A stretch of DNA of 64,000 bases from Pseudovibrio flavus (GCF_009711345.1 NZ_SMMA01000066.1:370574-434573); one strand, 5' to 3'; shown: positions 9,112-17,203, counted from the first letter of the stretch. Notes: a model not told the origin generated them from the sequence alone. Numbers and translations: made by a program.

Positions 9112-9487
9112 GACCGAGAAGGGTCCTTTCGTACTCAATAAGTTTTTTAGCTTCTTTCAGGGCCTTGTAGTAAGCGCCTTCCAAAATAGCCTTGCTGATA
9201 TCTGTAAGGTAAGGCAGCGTGCTCGGCGCCGCGTTTACGATCTGGCTCACCAGATCAAAATATTCATCTCGAACAACGTCAGTGGAACGGTGAAGGTACA
9301 TAAGCTGCACTGCTAGATAGATGCGCAGGGCAGGGGAGTTTGCATCCTTGACTGCGAGGATGTCCTTTTCCCTCAGAATTGGCGCGTTTCCTTCAACGGA
9401 AAAACGAGCGCGCGCGGGACCGTTGGTGATGAGTGCTTCACCAACAATAATCTTCTCTCCCGGCTTTAATTCGACCTTAAGTGCCAC
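9077..9487 (-). CDS. flbT: Flagellin mRNA regulator FlbT
   Basis: Post-transcriptional regulator of flagellin synthesis (136 aa). In Caulobacter, FlbT binds the 5' leader of flagellin mRNA and promotes its decay when the hook is not complete. Family features are the LKPGEKIIVGEALITNG start, the LRIYLAVQLMYL segment and the LIEYER helix. The last ten residues (SSSNSSLPE) run into the flaF start and look like a poorly conserved tail. It lies upstream of flaF on the same strand and divergent from flagellin. The shared 320-base intergenic region contains the leader it is expected to act on. Confidence 0.92.
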   Translation of the reverse strand: MALKVELKPGEKIIVGEALITNGPARARFSVEGNAPILREKDILAVKDANSPALRIYLAVQLMYLHRSTDVVRDEYFDLVSQIVNAAPSTLPYLTDISKAILEGAYYKALKEAKKLIEYERTLLGHVSSSNSSLPE

Positions 9488-9712
9488 TGTAATTTTCTGC
9501 GTAAATTTAACTACGCAATATTTAGTGTAAATTGGTTAATGAAATCGATACAGGCTTTTGACTGATAGCCGGCTAAATTACCGAAATTTCCATCGGTTAC
9601 TTCAAGTTAACAAGCTGAAAATAAACTGTTTATTCTGTTTTGTCGGTTGGGTGGGATGGATATAAAACAACGTTGGATTATCGAGGTTTATATAGTCAAA
9701 ATATATTAGGTA

Positions 9713-9727
9713 TTAATACCTTCTTAA
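9713..9727. promoter_or_regulatory. CtrA-type box upstream of flagellin
   Basis: TTAA-TACCTTC-TTAA fits the CtrA consensus TTAA-N7-TTAA exactly and overlaps the palindrome GGTATTAATACC (9709-9720). It lies 85 bases before the flagellin ATG. Chance matches are possible in AT-rich DNA. Confidence 0.45.
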
Positions 9728-9769
9728 GGGAAATCACAGAGCCTGCTCGCAACGCTCCAGAAGGGGTGT

Positions 9770-9785
9770 GGTTCAAGGATGAACC
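9770..9785 (+). promoter_or_regulatory. Hairpin in flagellin mRNA leader
   Basis: GGTTC/GAACC with the loop AAGGAT, so an SD-like AAGGA is displayed in a loop 30 bases before the true ribosome site (AAGGAAA at 9801). A second small self-complementary element, TTCTAGAA (9795-9802), touches the real site. This is a candidate FlbT target; that role is inferred from Caulobacter. Confidence 0.4.
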
Positions 9786-9811
9786 TTTGATTTTCTAGAA
9801 GGAAATTTTCT

Positions 9812-11329
9812 ATGTCTGATATTACACTTACCGCGTCAGTTCGCTCCAATCTGAGCACTCTCCAGTCCACCGCAAACCTGATCAGCCAGACGCAGGAACG
9901 CCTCGCGACTGGCCAGAAAGTTAACTCGGCGCTGGATAACCCGAATTCATTCTTCACCGCTGCAAGCCTGAACAACCGCGCTTCTGACCTTTCCAACCTG
10001 CAGGATGACATTGGTCAGTCCGTTTCCACTCTGGAAGCTGCTGATGCCGGTATTTCCGCTGTTTCTGAGCTTGTTGATGCGGCAAAAGCTAAAGCAAACC
10101 AGGCACTGCAGAGCGAAAGCGCTGATGACCGTGCAAAGTATGCTGCTGAGTTCAACGAACTGCGTACCCAGATTCAGGACATCGCTAAGGACTCCGGTTA
10201 CAAGGGCAAGAACCTTCTTGCAGGTGACGGCAACGACCTTGACGTGAAATTCAACGAAGATGGTTCTTCTTCCTTGAACATCATGGCTGTTGACTACACA
10301 GACCTTGCAAACGGTTCCCTTCGCATCAACGAAATTGGCACAACCGCAGCGGTCAGCGCAGTTGACAACAACGGCACTCTGGCTCTCGGTCTGGGCACTG
10401 GCACAGACAACAACCAGACATTCGATCTGGACGGTGCTGGCGCTGGCGTTAGCGGTACGACCACTCTGGACAGTCTTGCTGACTTCTCCACCGGCGGTAC
10501 CATCTCTATCAGCACCGATGGCGGCACAACCACCAATGACTTTGTAATTGGTACTACTGGGTCCACCGTCGATGACCTGAAGGCTTTCGTTGAAGCAAAC
10601 GGTGGTGACGCAACTGTTGACATCAGCACTGGTGACTTCGTTGTTGACACCAACTCCAACCCACTGGCATTCACCTACACTGCTGCTGCTTCTGAAAGCG
10701 GTGCGCCGTTTGCAGGTGTTTCCGTTGCTGCTGACGTTGCTGCACAGGATTCTACAACACAGCTTTCCAGCTTGTCCGCATTCGATGCTGGCGATAAGAT
10801 CAGCATGAGCGTTGCTGGTGGCACTGCTGTTGAGTTCACTGTCTCTGCTACCAGCACTGTTCAGGATCTTTCAGACTTCATCTCTGCAAATTCTGATGCA
10901 ACTGCTAGCGTTACAGGCGGTGTGTTCACTGTTGACACCAACAAAGACGCTCTTTCCTTCTCCACCAGCGGTACCGGTTCTGGTTTCACTAACACCGACA
11001 TTGCTGCGGATGTTGCTGCGACTACCGGCTCCATGTGGGAAAGCGATGCAACCATCGAGGCAACTCTTGCCGAGCTGGACAAAGCGGCAAACGATCTGCG
11101 CGCACAGGCAACCACTTTCGGTACGAACATGACCGTGGTTGAGAACCGCCAGAACTTCACCACCAACATGATTGAAACTCTTCAGGTTGGTGCTGGTAAG
11201 CTGACACTTGCTGACATGAACACCGAAGGTGCGAACCTGTCTGCTCTTCAGACGCAGCAGTCCATCGCAACTTCTACTCTGTCTCTTGCAACTCAGGCTA
11301 ACCAGAACGTTCTGCAGCTTCTGCGTTAA
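9812..11329 (+). CDS. fliC: Flagellin
   Basis: Filament subunit (505 aa). The conserved N-terminus (SDITLTASVRSNLSTLQ, then ISQTQERLATGQKVNSALDNP) and the C-terminus (STLSLATQANQNVLQLLR) form the D0/D1 core. Between them lie two tandem copies of a beta-rich module beginning at residues 219 and 318 (period 99 aa). Both show the pattern L-x-S-L-x-x-F ... DLKxF/DLSDF ... FVVDTN/FTVDTN and match the style of Flagellin_IN domains. The gene has an AAGGAAA ribosome site and ends in a strong terminator. It is the only flagellin in the window. Synthesis is probably controlled by flbT/flaF encoded next to it. Confidence 0.95.
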   Translation: MSDITLTASVRSNLSTLQSTANLISQTQERLATGQKVNSALDNPNSFFTAASLNNRASDLSNLQDDIGQSVSTLEAADAGISAVSELVDAAKAKANQALQSESADDRAKYAAEFNELRTQIQDIAKDSGYKGKNLLAGDGNDLDVKFNEDGSSSLNIMAVDYTDLANGSLRINEIGTTAAVSAVDNNGTLALGLGTGTDNNQTFDLDGAGAGVSGTTTLDSLADFSTGGTISISTDGGTTTNDFVIGTTGSTVDDLKAFVEANGGDATVDISTGDFVVDTNSNPLAFTYTAAASESGAPFAGVSVAADVAAQDSTTQLSSLSAFDAGDKISMSVAGGTAVEFTVSATSTVQDLSDFISANSDATASVTGGVFTVDTNKDALSFSTSGTGSGFTNTDIAADVAATTGSMWESDATIEATLAELDKAANDLRAQATTFGTNMTVVENRQNFTTNMIETLQVGAGKLTLADMNTEGANLSALQTQQSIATSTLSLATQANQNVLQLLR

Positions 11330-11353
11330 TCCAAGAGCTTTGAGCTTTACAGC

Positions 11354-11386
11354 AAAAACGCCGCCTCGAAAGGGCGGCGTTTTTTC
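11354..11386 (+). terminator. Flagellin terminator
   Basis: Seven-base GC stem CGCCGCC/GGCGGCG with loop TCGAAAG, followed by six Ts. Classic Rho-independent terminator 25 bases after the flagellin stop. Confidence 0.9.
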
Positions 11387-11419
11387 TATTATAGTAGCCA
11401 AGAAAAAGCAGAGGTTTGG

Positions 11420-11950
11420 TTAGCTTTCCAAATTTGCGCGCTGTTCTGCTACTGCGCGTACTTCTGCCCGAGTTTCCTCAATCGAGCTTGTTTCTGCCGG
11501 TGTTGCGGCCTTGATAACTTCCGGAGGAGTTTCGCTTTGGGCGGTATCGGGCTTTTGATCAAGAAAGCCTGCTTCCTGAATGTTCAAAAGCTGATCGATG
11601 AAAACGCGAATCTTGCGGACGGTCTCAGTCGGAACCTCGAAGATAACTTCGCCCTCTGGCTCGGTGCGTAGACGATAGACCATATCGCCAGACTCATCAT
11701 CGCGAACGCGTTCCTTGATGATGCGCACTTCCTCGCTCTCCGCAGATCCTTGCGGCGGAATTCCAGTTCGTGTGTCGGAGGCAAAAGCTTTGTCGGAGGC
11801 AGTGTTTGCCTTGTCAGTATCTGTTGCAGAGCTGACTGTTAGGCCCTTTTCAAGCTCTGTTTCTACCGCATCATCATCTACCTTGGTAATAGATGCGGCG
11901 GGAGATAGTGCATGCTGAAACAAAGATGCGCGATGTGATCCCAGATCCAT
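11420..11950 (-). CDS. FlaG-like flagellar protein (tentative)
   Basis: 176-aa acidic protein without signal or membrane segments. Residues 75-125 read as a short beta-rich domain: an IIKERVRDDESGDMVYRL stretch followed by EVIFEVPTETVRKIRVFIDQL. This resembles the FlaG pattern, in which a 'V-D-x-x-T-G-E-V-I-R-Q-I-P' stretch precedes a helix. The flanks are low-complexity, Ala/Glu/Thr rich. Its position between flagellin and the flgI operon supports a flagellar role. FlaG proteins influence filament length in other bacteria. The identification is weak; an alternative is an unrelated flagellar accessory protein. Confidence 0.45.
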   Translation of the reverse strand: MDLGSHRASLFQHALSPAASITKVDDDAVETELEKGLTVSSATDTDKANTASDKAFASDTRTGIPPQGSAESEEVRIIKERVRDDESGDMVYRLRTEPEGEVIFEVPTETVRKIRVFIDQLLNIQEAGFLDQKPDTAQSETPPEVIKAATPAETSSIEETRAEVRAVAEQRANLES

Positions 11951-12097
11951 AGTCCAGCTCCCCTGTAAAATACAAAAAACTATTGTGTATTATTGACAGT
12001 AAACCGAAAAATAGACTGAAATCAAATACGGGTATTTTACTAAATTTAAAGTAAAATTCTCATTATTTACTATTGCATATGAGCTTGGTGACTATAG

Positions 12098-12595
12098 CTA
12101 CAGCTGACGGTTGATGGCAATGCCCCGTGCGCCTTTTTGCGGTTGGTTTTGCATGCCACCTGCGGAATAGGTCTTGGTCTGCATAGATGACCCAACGGCT
12201 TTCGCCACTGTCTCGACAACTGTGTCTGTAACGGAGCGCGCTGTGGCAACGACAGACAGGTTTTTCTGCAATATCGGACGAATGGTGCTGTGCTGCTCGC
12301 GCATCTGAGCAACAGCTTGTGGTGCCAGATTACCAAGGGCGATAGCGTTTTTCTGCGCGAGCCGTACACCGTGCATGTAGGTGTGAATAGCAGCGCTTTT
12401 CTTGGGTGCCACCACGGAGAGGCTTTTGAGCTCGCCGCGTTTCAAGATGTCCGTTTCCTCGTTGATGACGGTTACGAGGTTGGTGAGGGCAGTTTCGAAA
12501 CGCTGACAAAACTGCATGGCCTGCGCTGCGGTTGTGATAGCGTTTTGATCGAATTCCAGTTCTTCAACTGCGCTCTTGTTCGTATCGTTGGACAT
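12098..12595 (-). CDS. flgN: FlgN-like flagellar export chaperone
   Basis: 165-aa predicted helical cytoplasmic protein. FlgN chaperones bind the C-termini of FlgK and FlgL and keep them export-competent. Features that fit are an N-terminal helix with FETALTNLVTVINEETDIL followed by a long second helix and a flexible C-terminal tail. Sequence conservation in this family is low, so the call relies heavily on context: it directly follows the flgJ-type gene (adjacent at 12595/12596) in the flgI operon. Confidence 0.65.
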   Translation of the reverse strand: MSNDTNKSAVEELEFDQNAITTAAQAMQFCQRFETALTNLVTVINEETDILKRGELKSLSVVAPKKSAAIHTYMHGVRLAQKNAIALGNLAPQAVAQMREQHSTIRPILQKNLSVVATARSVTDTVVETVAKAVGSSMQTKTYSAGGMQNQPQKGARGIAINRQL

Positions 12596-12904
12596 CTAGA
12601 TCTCTTGTAGTTGAAGAAGTTGCTGCTTCATTGCATCGGCAAGGCCAATACCGCCGTTTTCGGAGAGGGATGCGGCGTATTCGTTTACTTGCAGGGAGCG
12701 CCATGCCTCACTGCCAGCGCCGCCGCCATAGAGGCTGTCTTCACCAAGGCCGGAAAACATGCTCTGCAGCATTTGGTTGAGAAAGACAGCTTCAAACTCT
12801 TCCGCCTTCTTCTGAAGCTCGGGATTGAGTGTTTGGCTCGCCTTTTGAGCAGGAGTGTCCTGCAGGGCTAGAAGGTTTGCGGAAAGCTGTGCTGAAAGGG
12901 ACAT
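12596..12904 (-). CDS. flgJ: FlgJ-type rod-binding protein (CheL-like)
   Basis: 102-aa protein equivalent to the N-terminal rod-scaffolding domain of FlgJ. It lacks the muramidase domain found in enterobacterial FlgJ, as is usual in alphaproteobacteria, where the gene is sometimes named cheL. The conserved part is KKAEEFEAVFLNQMLQSMF followed by YGGGAGSEAWRSLQVNEYA. The ATG at 12904 is chosen because GAGGTG lies eight bases upstream; an in-frame TTG lies at 12910. It starts almost on the flgI stop codon, so it is translationally coupled to flgI. A separate peptidoglycan hydrolase must be supplied elsewhere. Confidence 0.88.
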   Translation of the reverse strand: MSLSAQLSANLLALQDTPAQKASQTLNPELQKKAEEFEAVFLNQMLQSMFSGLGEDSLYGGGAGSEAWRSLQVNEYAASLSENGGIGLADAMKQQLLQLQEI

Positions 12905-12906
12905 AA

Positions 12907-14031
12907 TCAAAGCACCTCAATTTCCGCCTGCAGAGCACCTGCGGCCTTGATCGCCTGCAAAATGGAGATCAGGTCACGCGGGCCTATGCCTAGCGCGTTC
13001 AGGCCGTCTACAAGCTCTTGAAGCGTCACAGACTCTGAAAGGAGTGCCATCTGGGTTTCGTCTTCAGTGAGGGCGACATTGGTGCGTGGTACGATTTCCG
13101 TTGTACCTTCCGAGAAAGGCGCGGGCTGGCTTACCTGGGGGCTTTCAGCGATGGTCACGGTCAGGTTGCCCTGCGCAACTGCAACGGTTGAGACCTTCAC
13201 TTGCTGGCCCATTACGATGATGCCGCTGCTTTCGTCGATGACGATTTTTGCAGGCAGATCAGGCTCTACAAGCAGTTGCTCAATGTCGGTGAGAAGGTCG
13301 ACAATGTTGCCGTCAAACTGACGAGGAAGGCGGAGCTGAACGGTGCCCGGATCAAGAGGCTCTGCTGTCGGCAGACCGATCATCTCATTGATTGCAATAG
13401 CCACTCTGCGCGCTGTCGTCAGATCTGGGTTTCGTAGTGCAACGCGAACAGAACTCATCGAGGCTAGTTTGAAATCCAGTTCCCGCTCAACCAATGCGCC
13501 ACCTGCAATGCGGCCTGATGTTGGTACGCCTCGTGTAATGGAGGCTGCTTCACCCTGAACCGAGAAACCTGCAATTGCGACAGGACCTTGCGCGATGGCA
13601 TAGGCCTCACCATCAGCGCCCATAAGCGGGGTAACGAGAAGCGTTCCGCCTTGCAGGCTACCAGAGTCACCCAAAGCGCTTACAGATACGTCAATGCGGG
13701 TGCCTTGGGTTGAGAACGGCGGCAAGTTTGCAGTGACCATTACTGCGGCGACGTTTTGTGTGTTGAGATCCAACTCGTTGGTGTTCACGCCGAGGCGCTC
13801 CAACATGGCGCGAAGGCTTTGACGGGTGAATGGTGAGTTCCGCAAGCTGTCGCCAGTGCCCTGAAGGCCAACGACAAGGCCGTAGCCAATTAGTTGGTTA
13901 TCTCTAATGCCCTCAAAGTCTGCGATGTCCTTGATGCGGGAAGCTGCATGCGCGGAGGTCGCAATTGCAGCGACTGTAATAATCGCGGCGAAAACACCCC
14001 ATATGCCTTTTCTGAAAGCAGCTTTTGCCAT
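12907..14031 (-). CDS. flgI: Flagellar P-ring protein FlgI
   Basis: Periplasmic P-ring subunit (374 aa from the ATG at 14031). Signal peptide at residues 1-30 ending in HA-AS. The mature protein begins with SRIKDIADFEGIRDNQLIGYGLVVGL, the family hallmark. Later motifs include LNTQNVAAVMVTANLPPF and the C-terminal ALGIGPRDLISILQAIKAAGAL. The ATG at 14031 is favoured over one 57 bases upstream, since it yields a normal signal peptide and lies downstream of the sigma-54 site at 14072-14087. Its chaperone FlgA is encoded in the flgF operon. First gene of flgI-flgJ-flgN. Confidence 0.96.
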   Translation of the reverse strand: MAKAAFRKGIWGVFAAIITVAAIATSAHAASRIKDIADFEGIRDNQLIGYGLVVGLQGTGDSLRNSPFTRQSLRAMLERLGVNTNELDLNTQNVAAVMVTANLPPFSTQGTRIDVSVSALGDSGSLQGGTLLVTPLMGADGEAYAIAQGPVAIAGFSVQGEAASITRGVPTSGRIAGGALVERELDFKLASMSSVRVALRNPDLTTARRVAIAINEMIGLPTAEPLDPGTVQLRLPRQFDGNIVDLLTDIEQLLVEPDLPAKIVIDESSGIIVMGQQVKVSTVAVAQGNLTVTIAESPQVSQPAPFSEGTTEIVPRTNVALTEDETQMALLSESVTLQELVDGLNALGIGPRDLISILQAIKAAGALQAEIEVL

Positions 14032-14071
14032 TGGACACCCTGAACCCGTAACTGTTGGAACTAACTGGGAA

Positions 14072-14087
14072 TGCGAAAAGCATGCCA
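14072..14087 (-). promoter_or_regulatory. Sigma-54 promoter of the flgI operon
   Basis: On the minus strand TGGCATGCTTTTCGCA matches TGGCACG-N4-TTGCW with the key GG and GC pairs correctly spaced and two mismatches elsewhere. The start point would be near 14061, giving a 30-base leader to the ATG at 14031. Confidence 0.6.
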
Positions 14088-14183
14088 CTGATGCCTATTC
14101 TGAGCTGGTGGTTAGTCTGTTGAATTTACGAGTGTTTTTCGTCAGGTGTGGAAAGGTGTCTTAGGTAGGGCTGTTATCTGGCC

Positions 14184-14196
14184 GGCAAATATTGCC
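14184..14196. promoter_or_regulatory. Enhancer-like palindrome between flgI and fliX
   Basis: GGCAAATATTGCC has perfect five-base arms. It is centred about 103 bp upstream of the flgI -24 element and about 75 bases before fliX. Candidate binding site for FlbD, the sigma-54 activator that pairs with FliX. Confidence 0.5.
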
Positions 14197-14269
14197 TAAT
14201 TGGTAAAAATATCTAGTTCTCATCGGCAGTAATTGACTAGCGCATGTTTGGCTCTGGGGAGGAGTTGCA

Positions 14270-14704
14270 ATGGTTTTGATCAGAGGGACCTCTTTAACCG
14301 GAACTGGGGCCATCCAGCCTGCTAAACGCAAGGTAAAGGATGGTCAGGGTAGCTCGGAGGCTTTTTCCCTAGATGCCGATCCGCAAGAAACAATTGCTGC
14401 TGCGGCAACTGGGAGCGCGGCGAGTTTAAACGGCGTTGATGCCTTACTGGCCTTGCAGGAACTCGACGGTCCAGCGCCAGATTCGCGAAAAGCGCTGCGT
14501 CAGGGATATGATCTTTTGGATGAGTTGGAGCAGCTAAAGCTATCACTCCTTGAGGGGAGAGTTAGCCCCCAGCAGCTTGATAAGATTCTCAATTTGGTGC
14601 GCATGCGGGTAGCTTCCGGAAATAGAGAACTTGATGAAACTTTGGGTCAGATTGAGGTAAGAGCCAGAATCGAACTGGCGAAATTAGGGCAGTTTGTGGA
14701 TTAA
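14270..14704 (+). CDS. fliX: Flagellar assembly regulator FliX
   Basis: 144-aa cytoplasmic regulator. In Caulobacter, FliX couples completion of the early basal body to the activity of FlbD, the sigma-54-dependent activator of later flagellar genes. The C-terminal half is the conserved part: RKALRQGYDLLDELEQLKLSLLEG, then ILNLVRMRVASG and ELAKLGQFVD. The N-terminus is Ala/Gly-rich and probably unstructured. It has a GGGGAGGAG ribosome site and is divergent from flgI. FlbD itself is not in this window, but the sigma-54 sites and palindromes around flgE, flgI and flgF imply that it exists. Confidence 0.9.
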   Translation: MVLIRGTSLTGTGAIQPAKRKVKDGQGSSEAFSLDADPQETIAAAATGSAASLNGVDALLALQELDGPAPDSRKALRQGYDLLDELEQLKLSLLEGRVSPQQLDKILNLVRMRVASGNRELDETLGQIEVRARIELAKLGQFVD

Positions 14705-14865
14705 ACTAGTAATTAATGCTTATTCACAGTGACAATAAGTCCTTCTACTTGGCTGAATTAAAGGGGGATTTTTCCGCTCTTTCGTATTAAACGCTTTTGG
14801 TTAGTTGTTGTTTGGCGCGCGCATGGCTATATTCCAGCCGCCAACAGAGGTAGCCGGAGTTACAA

Positions 14866-15282
14866 ATGGCGGTTGATATCGCAGCTGACTATCGTCCATC
14901 AGAGAACGAGCCGTTCATGAACGAACGGCAGGTCGAGTATTTCCGTCGGAAATTGCTCGCGTGGAAAGAAGATATCCTGCAAGAGAGCAAGGAAACACTT
15001 GCCGCACTGCAAGAGGAAAGCCAGAACCATCCGGATTTGGCGGACCGTGCGTCTTCCGAAACAGACCGTTCCATTGAGCTGAGAGCACGAGATCGTCAGC
15101 GTAAACTTATCGCGAAGATTGACGATGCGTTGGAACGCATTGACGATGGGTCCTATGGGTATTGCGAAGAAACTGGAGAACCCATCTCCGTTCGTCGTCT
15201 TGATGCCCGTCCTATCGCAACGCTTTCTATCGAGGCGCAAGAAGCGCACGAGCGTAGAGAAAAAATCTACCGCGACGATTAA
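14866..15282 (+). CDS. dksA: DksA/TraR-family transcription factor, single-cysteine form
   Basis: 138-aa DksA homologue that would bind the secondary channel of RNA polymerase and, with ppGpp, adjust promoter choice. The coiled-coil region spans residues 20-95 and keeps DLADRASSETDRSIELRARDR. The C-terminal globular part, normally a four-cysteine zinc finger, retains only C100; the other three positions are occupied by residues of CEET and SIEAQ. This form (CEETGEPI...) is known from other alphaproteobacteria and presumably folds without zinc. It stands alone inside the flagellar block, with fliX upstream and a strong terminator downstream. Confidence 0.92.
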   Translation: MAVDIAADYRPSENEPFMNERQVEYFRRKLLAWKEDILQESKETLAALQEESQNHPDLADRASSETDRSIELRARDRQRKLIAKIDDALERIDDGSYGYCEETGEPISVRRLDARPIATLSIEAQEAHERREKIYRDD

Positions 15283-15381
15283 GAGCATGGAAGTTGAAGT
15301 GGCGGGTCTGCTGGATTCTCCGCTTTGATCATTGGTATGGCAGGTTTGAGGGGCTCTTCATTCCGGCTGGACCCACTAAAC

Positions 15382-15429
15382 AAAAAACGGGTGCGATGTG
15401 CTGGGGAGCAAATCATCGCACCCGTTTTT
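15382..15429. terminator. Bidirectional terminator between dksA and flgH
   Basis: Eleven-base stem CGGGTGCGATG/CATCGCACCCG (15388-15398, 15414-15424) with A-runs left and Ts right. It serves the convergent dksA and flgH messages. Confidence 0.9.
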
Positions 15430-15482
15430 GCTGCCCAAATGCCTATGGATTACATCGGGCAGGCTGGGGTTCGGGTATTGGT

Positions 15483-16220
15483 TTAGAACGGTAGAACGAT
15501 ATCCAGCACCTGATTGCCATAACGTGGCTGCTGCGCGGCGGTGATTTGCCCGCGGCCACCGTAACCGATGCGGGCTTCGGCAATCTTCTGGCTGTCGATG
15601 GTGTTATCTGACGAGATGTCTTGCGGGCGTACCACGCCGCCAACGATCAACTCGCGAACTTCGTAATTGACGCGAACTTCCTGTCTTCCCTCAATCACCA
15701 TATTTCCGTTTGGCAGTATCTGCGTCACCACCGCCGCAACTGTTGTCTTCAGCTCTTCCTTGCGATCAATAGAACCGCTGCCGTTGAATGCGCTCTGGCT
15801 GTTGACGCTTGCCATTGCATCGGCAGATGCACCTGCTGGCAGGGCAACGGTATTGATGGCTGCGCCAAGTGCTCCGCCAGCGCCATGTTCACGGCTGTTG
15901 CTGCGTGTGTTGGTGGAAGAGTTATCAAAAGCTGCTTCGTCAGAAATTGTCACAACGACCGTGAGGATGTCGCCAACGCGTTTGGCTCGTTGATCTTGAA
16001 AGAACGCACGGTTACCAGAGCGCCATAGTGAGTTTGCGTTGTAGTGCTCTGGCTGCTTGCTTGGCATTGGCATCTGCACAGGACGGTAACCTGGCATTGT
16101 TGTCGGATCTTGAATGGCGGTGAGGACCGGTTCCTGACCAACCTTCGCCAGATCATTAGACATGGTGCAGCCCGCGGTCAGCAAACAGCATGCGGTAACT
16201 AGAAGTTTTTTCATTTTCAT
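15483..16220 (-). CDS. flgH: Flagellar L-ring protein FlgH
   Basis: Outer-membrane lipoprotein forming the L-ring around the rod (245 aa). The lipobox LTAGC places the lipidated cysteine at residue 18. The conserved core includes NSLWRSGNRAFFQDQRAKRVGDILTVVV, and NGNMVIEGRQEVRVNYEVREL precedes GVVRPQDIS. The start overlaps the end of flgA by 4 bases, the standard sign of coupling. Last gene of flgF-flgG-flgA-flgH. Length matches the family. Confidence 0.96.
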   Translation of the reverse strand: MKMKKLLVTACCLLTAGCTMSNDLAKVGQEPVLTAIQDPTTMPGYRPVQMPMPSKQPEHYNANSLWRSGNRAFFQDQRAKRVGDILTVVVTISDEAAFDNSSTNTRSNSREHGAGGALGAAINTVALPAGASADAMASVNSQSAFNGSGSIDRKEELKTTVAAVVTQILPNGNMVIEGRQEVRVNYEVRELIVGGVVRPQDISSDNTIDSQKIAEARIGYGGRGQITAAQQPRYGNQVLDIVLPF

Positions 16221-17194
16221 CTTGTTGCTTCCTCTAGGCGGGCATGTAGAGCAGCTTGCGAAGCGACCACCACCTGTGCCGGGCCAATGACTTTCGCCAA
16301 GAGCTTCTTGCGGGACGTCGGATTGGTGACTTCGACCAAGTCGCCAAGAGCGCCATCTGCCCGAGCAAGAGCGATCGTGGTGAGTTGCAGTCCTGCGCTC
16401 TTGTAAAGAACGGTGACACGCTCACCGCGTTCCACCAGTGTCGGCTGGCTGATGTCTTTGCTGCTAAGGGCGAAGTTTGCCTTCATCGAGCGGCGAAGCT
16501 GCATTCCATGCGCGTCAGCGAAAGAAAGCGGAGCGCGGCCACGCATTTTGGTCATCGGAACTTCGATGATCTGCAGATCTTCAGTGCCAATGATGCTTCC
16601 CTTTTCAAGAGGGCGGGTAAGGGCAACTGTCTCCAGAAGTGGTTGCGCGATGCCGGAAACCGAAAGTGTTGCTTTGCGATCGCCTTTGGCAATTTCAAAC
16701 AGAGCGCTAAAGCGCTTGTTGGTTGCGTTGTGTTCCAGTCGCAGCAGTTTTACCGGCGTCAGAGCAGAAAGGTCTGCGTAGAGTGGCTGCGGCAGACGGC
16801 TGGAAATCTCGATCTGCAGCTTGTCTCCGGCGTGCCGGATTTGCTGGCTAAGCACCTGTGAGAGCTGATGTTTGATGTAGCCCTCATCTACAAACAAAGA
16901 CGCGCGAGAAACTTGCACCTGCGCCAGCCCGCTGGTTGTCGCGTCCAGCATGCCGGCGGCCTGTGCGCGCTGTGCAACCTGAAGGGCAGAGACGCCTCCT
17001 GACGTGCCAAGATCAGGAGATTGGAATAGCGGGATCTGTGCAAGAGTGCCGGCGCCTTCGTAGAAGTCGCCAATGGTGACAAGAGGTCCTGCAACAGAAA
17101 CTTGCGCTCTCAATGTTGGCTCAGCGCTCGCGTTTTGGTTAGTGAACATTGCGCCAAATGCGAGAGCGACTGCGAGAATACCTTTACGCATCAT
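16217..17194 (-). CDS. flgA: Flagellar P-ring assembly chaperone FlgA
   Basis: Periplasmic chaperone that promotes FlgI polymerisation into the P-ring (325 aa). Signal peptide at residues 1-24 (cut after ASA). The C-terminal half holds the SAF/FlgA domain with LTRPLEKGSIIGTEDLQ and MKANFALSSKDISQP, and ends with the conserved VTNPTSRKKLLAKVIGPAQV. It is longer than enterobacterial FlgA (about 220 aa); N-terminal extension is common in alphaproteobacteria. It lies 9 bases after flgG and overlaps flgH. Confidence 0.93.
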   Translation of the reverse strand: MMRKGILAVALAFGAMFTNQNASAEPTLRAQVSVAGPLVTIGDFYEGAGTLAQIPLFQSPDLGTSGGVSALQVAQRAQAAGMLDATTSGLAQVQVSRASLFVDEGYIKHQLSQVLSQQIRHAGDKLQIEISSRLPQPLYADLSALTPVKLLRLEHNATNKRFSALFEIAKGDRKATLSVSGIAQPLLETVALTRPLEKGSIIGTEDLQIIEVPMTKMRGRAPLSFADAHGMQLRRSMKANFALSSKDISQPTLVERGERVTVLYKSAGLQLTTIALARADGALGDLVEVTNPTSRKKLLAKVIGPAQVVVASQAALHARLEEATR

Positions 17195-17203
17195 CTACCG
17201 CTC

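Larger units (their letters stand above)
9488..9811. other. Divergent control region of flbT and flagellin
   Basis: About 320 AT-rich bases without a coding frame. It contains a TTAA-N7-TTAA box (9713-9727), the 9-mer TATTAATAC shared with the fliL and flgB promoters, and a hairpin plus a second AAGGA site in the flagellin leader (9770-9805). No sigma-54 site with correct GG/GC spacing was found for flagellin. Confidence 0.55.

Noticed and set aside
9595-9612. CtrA box TTAC...TTAA in the flbT-flagellin region
   Set aside because: The spacer is six bases, not seven; the box at 9713 is the better candidate.
14177-14196. Sigma-54 site for fliX (TGGCC ... TTGCC)
   Set aside because: GG and GC are two bases too far apart; the stretch is better explained as the palindrome.
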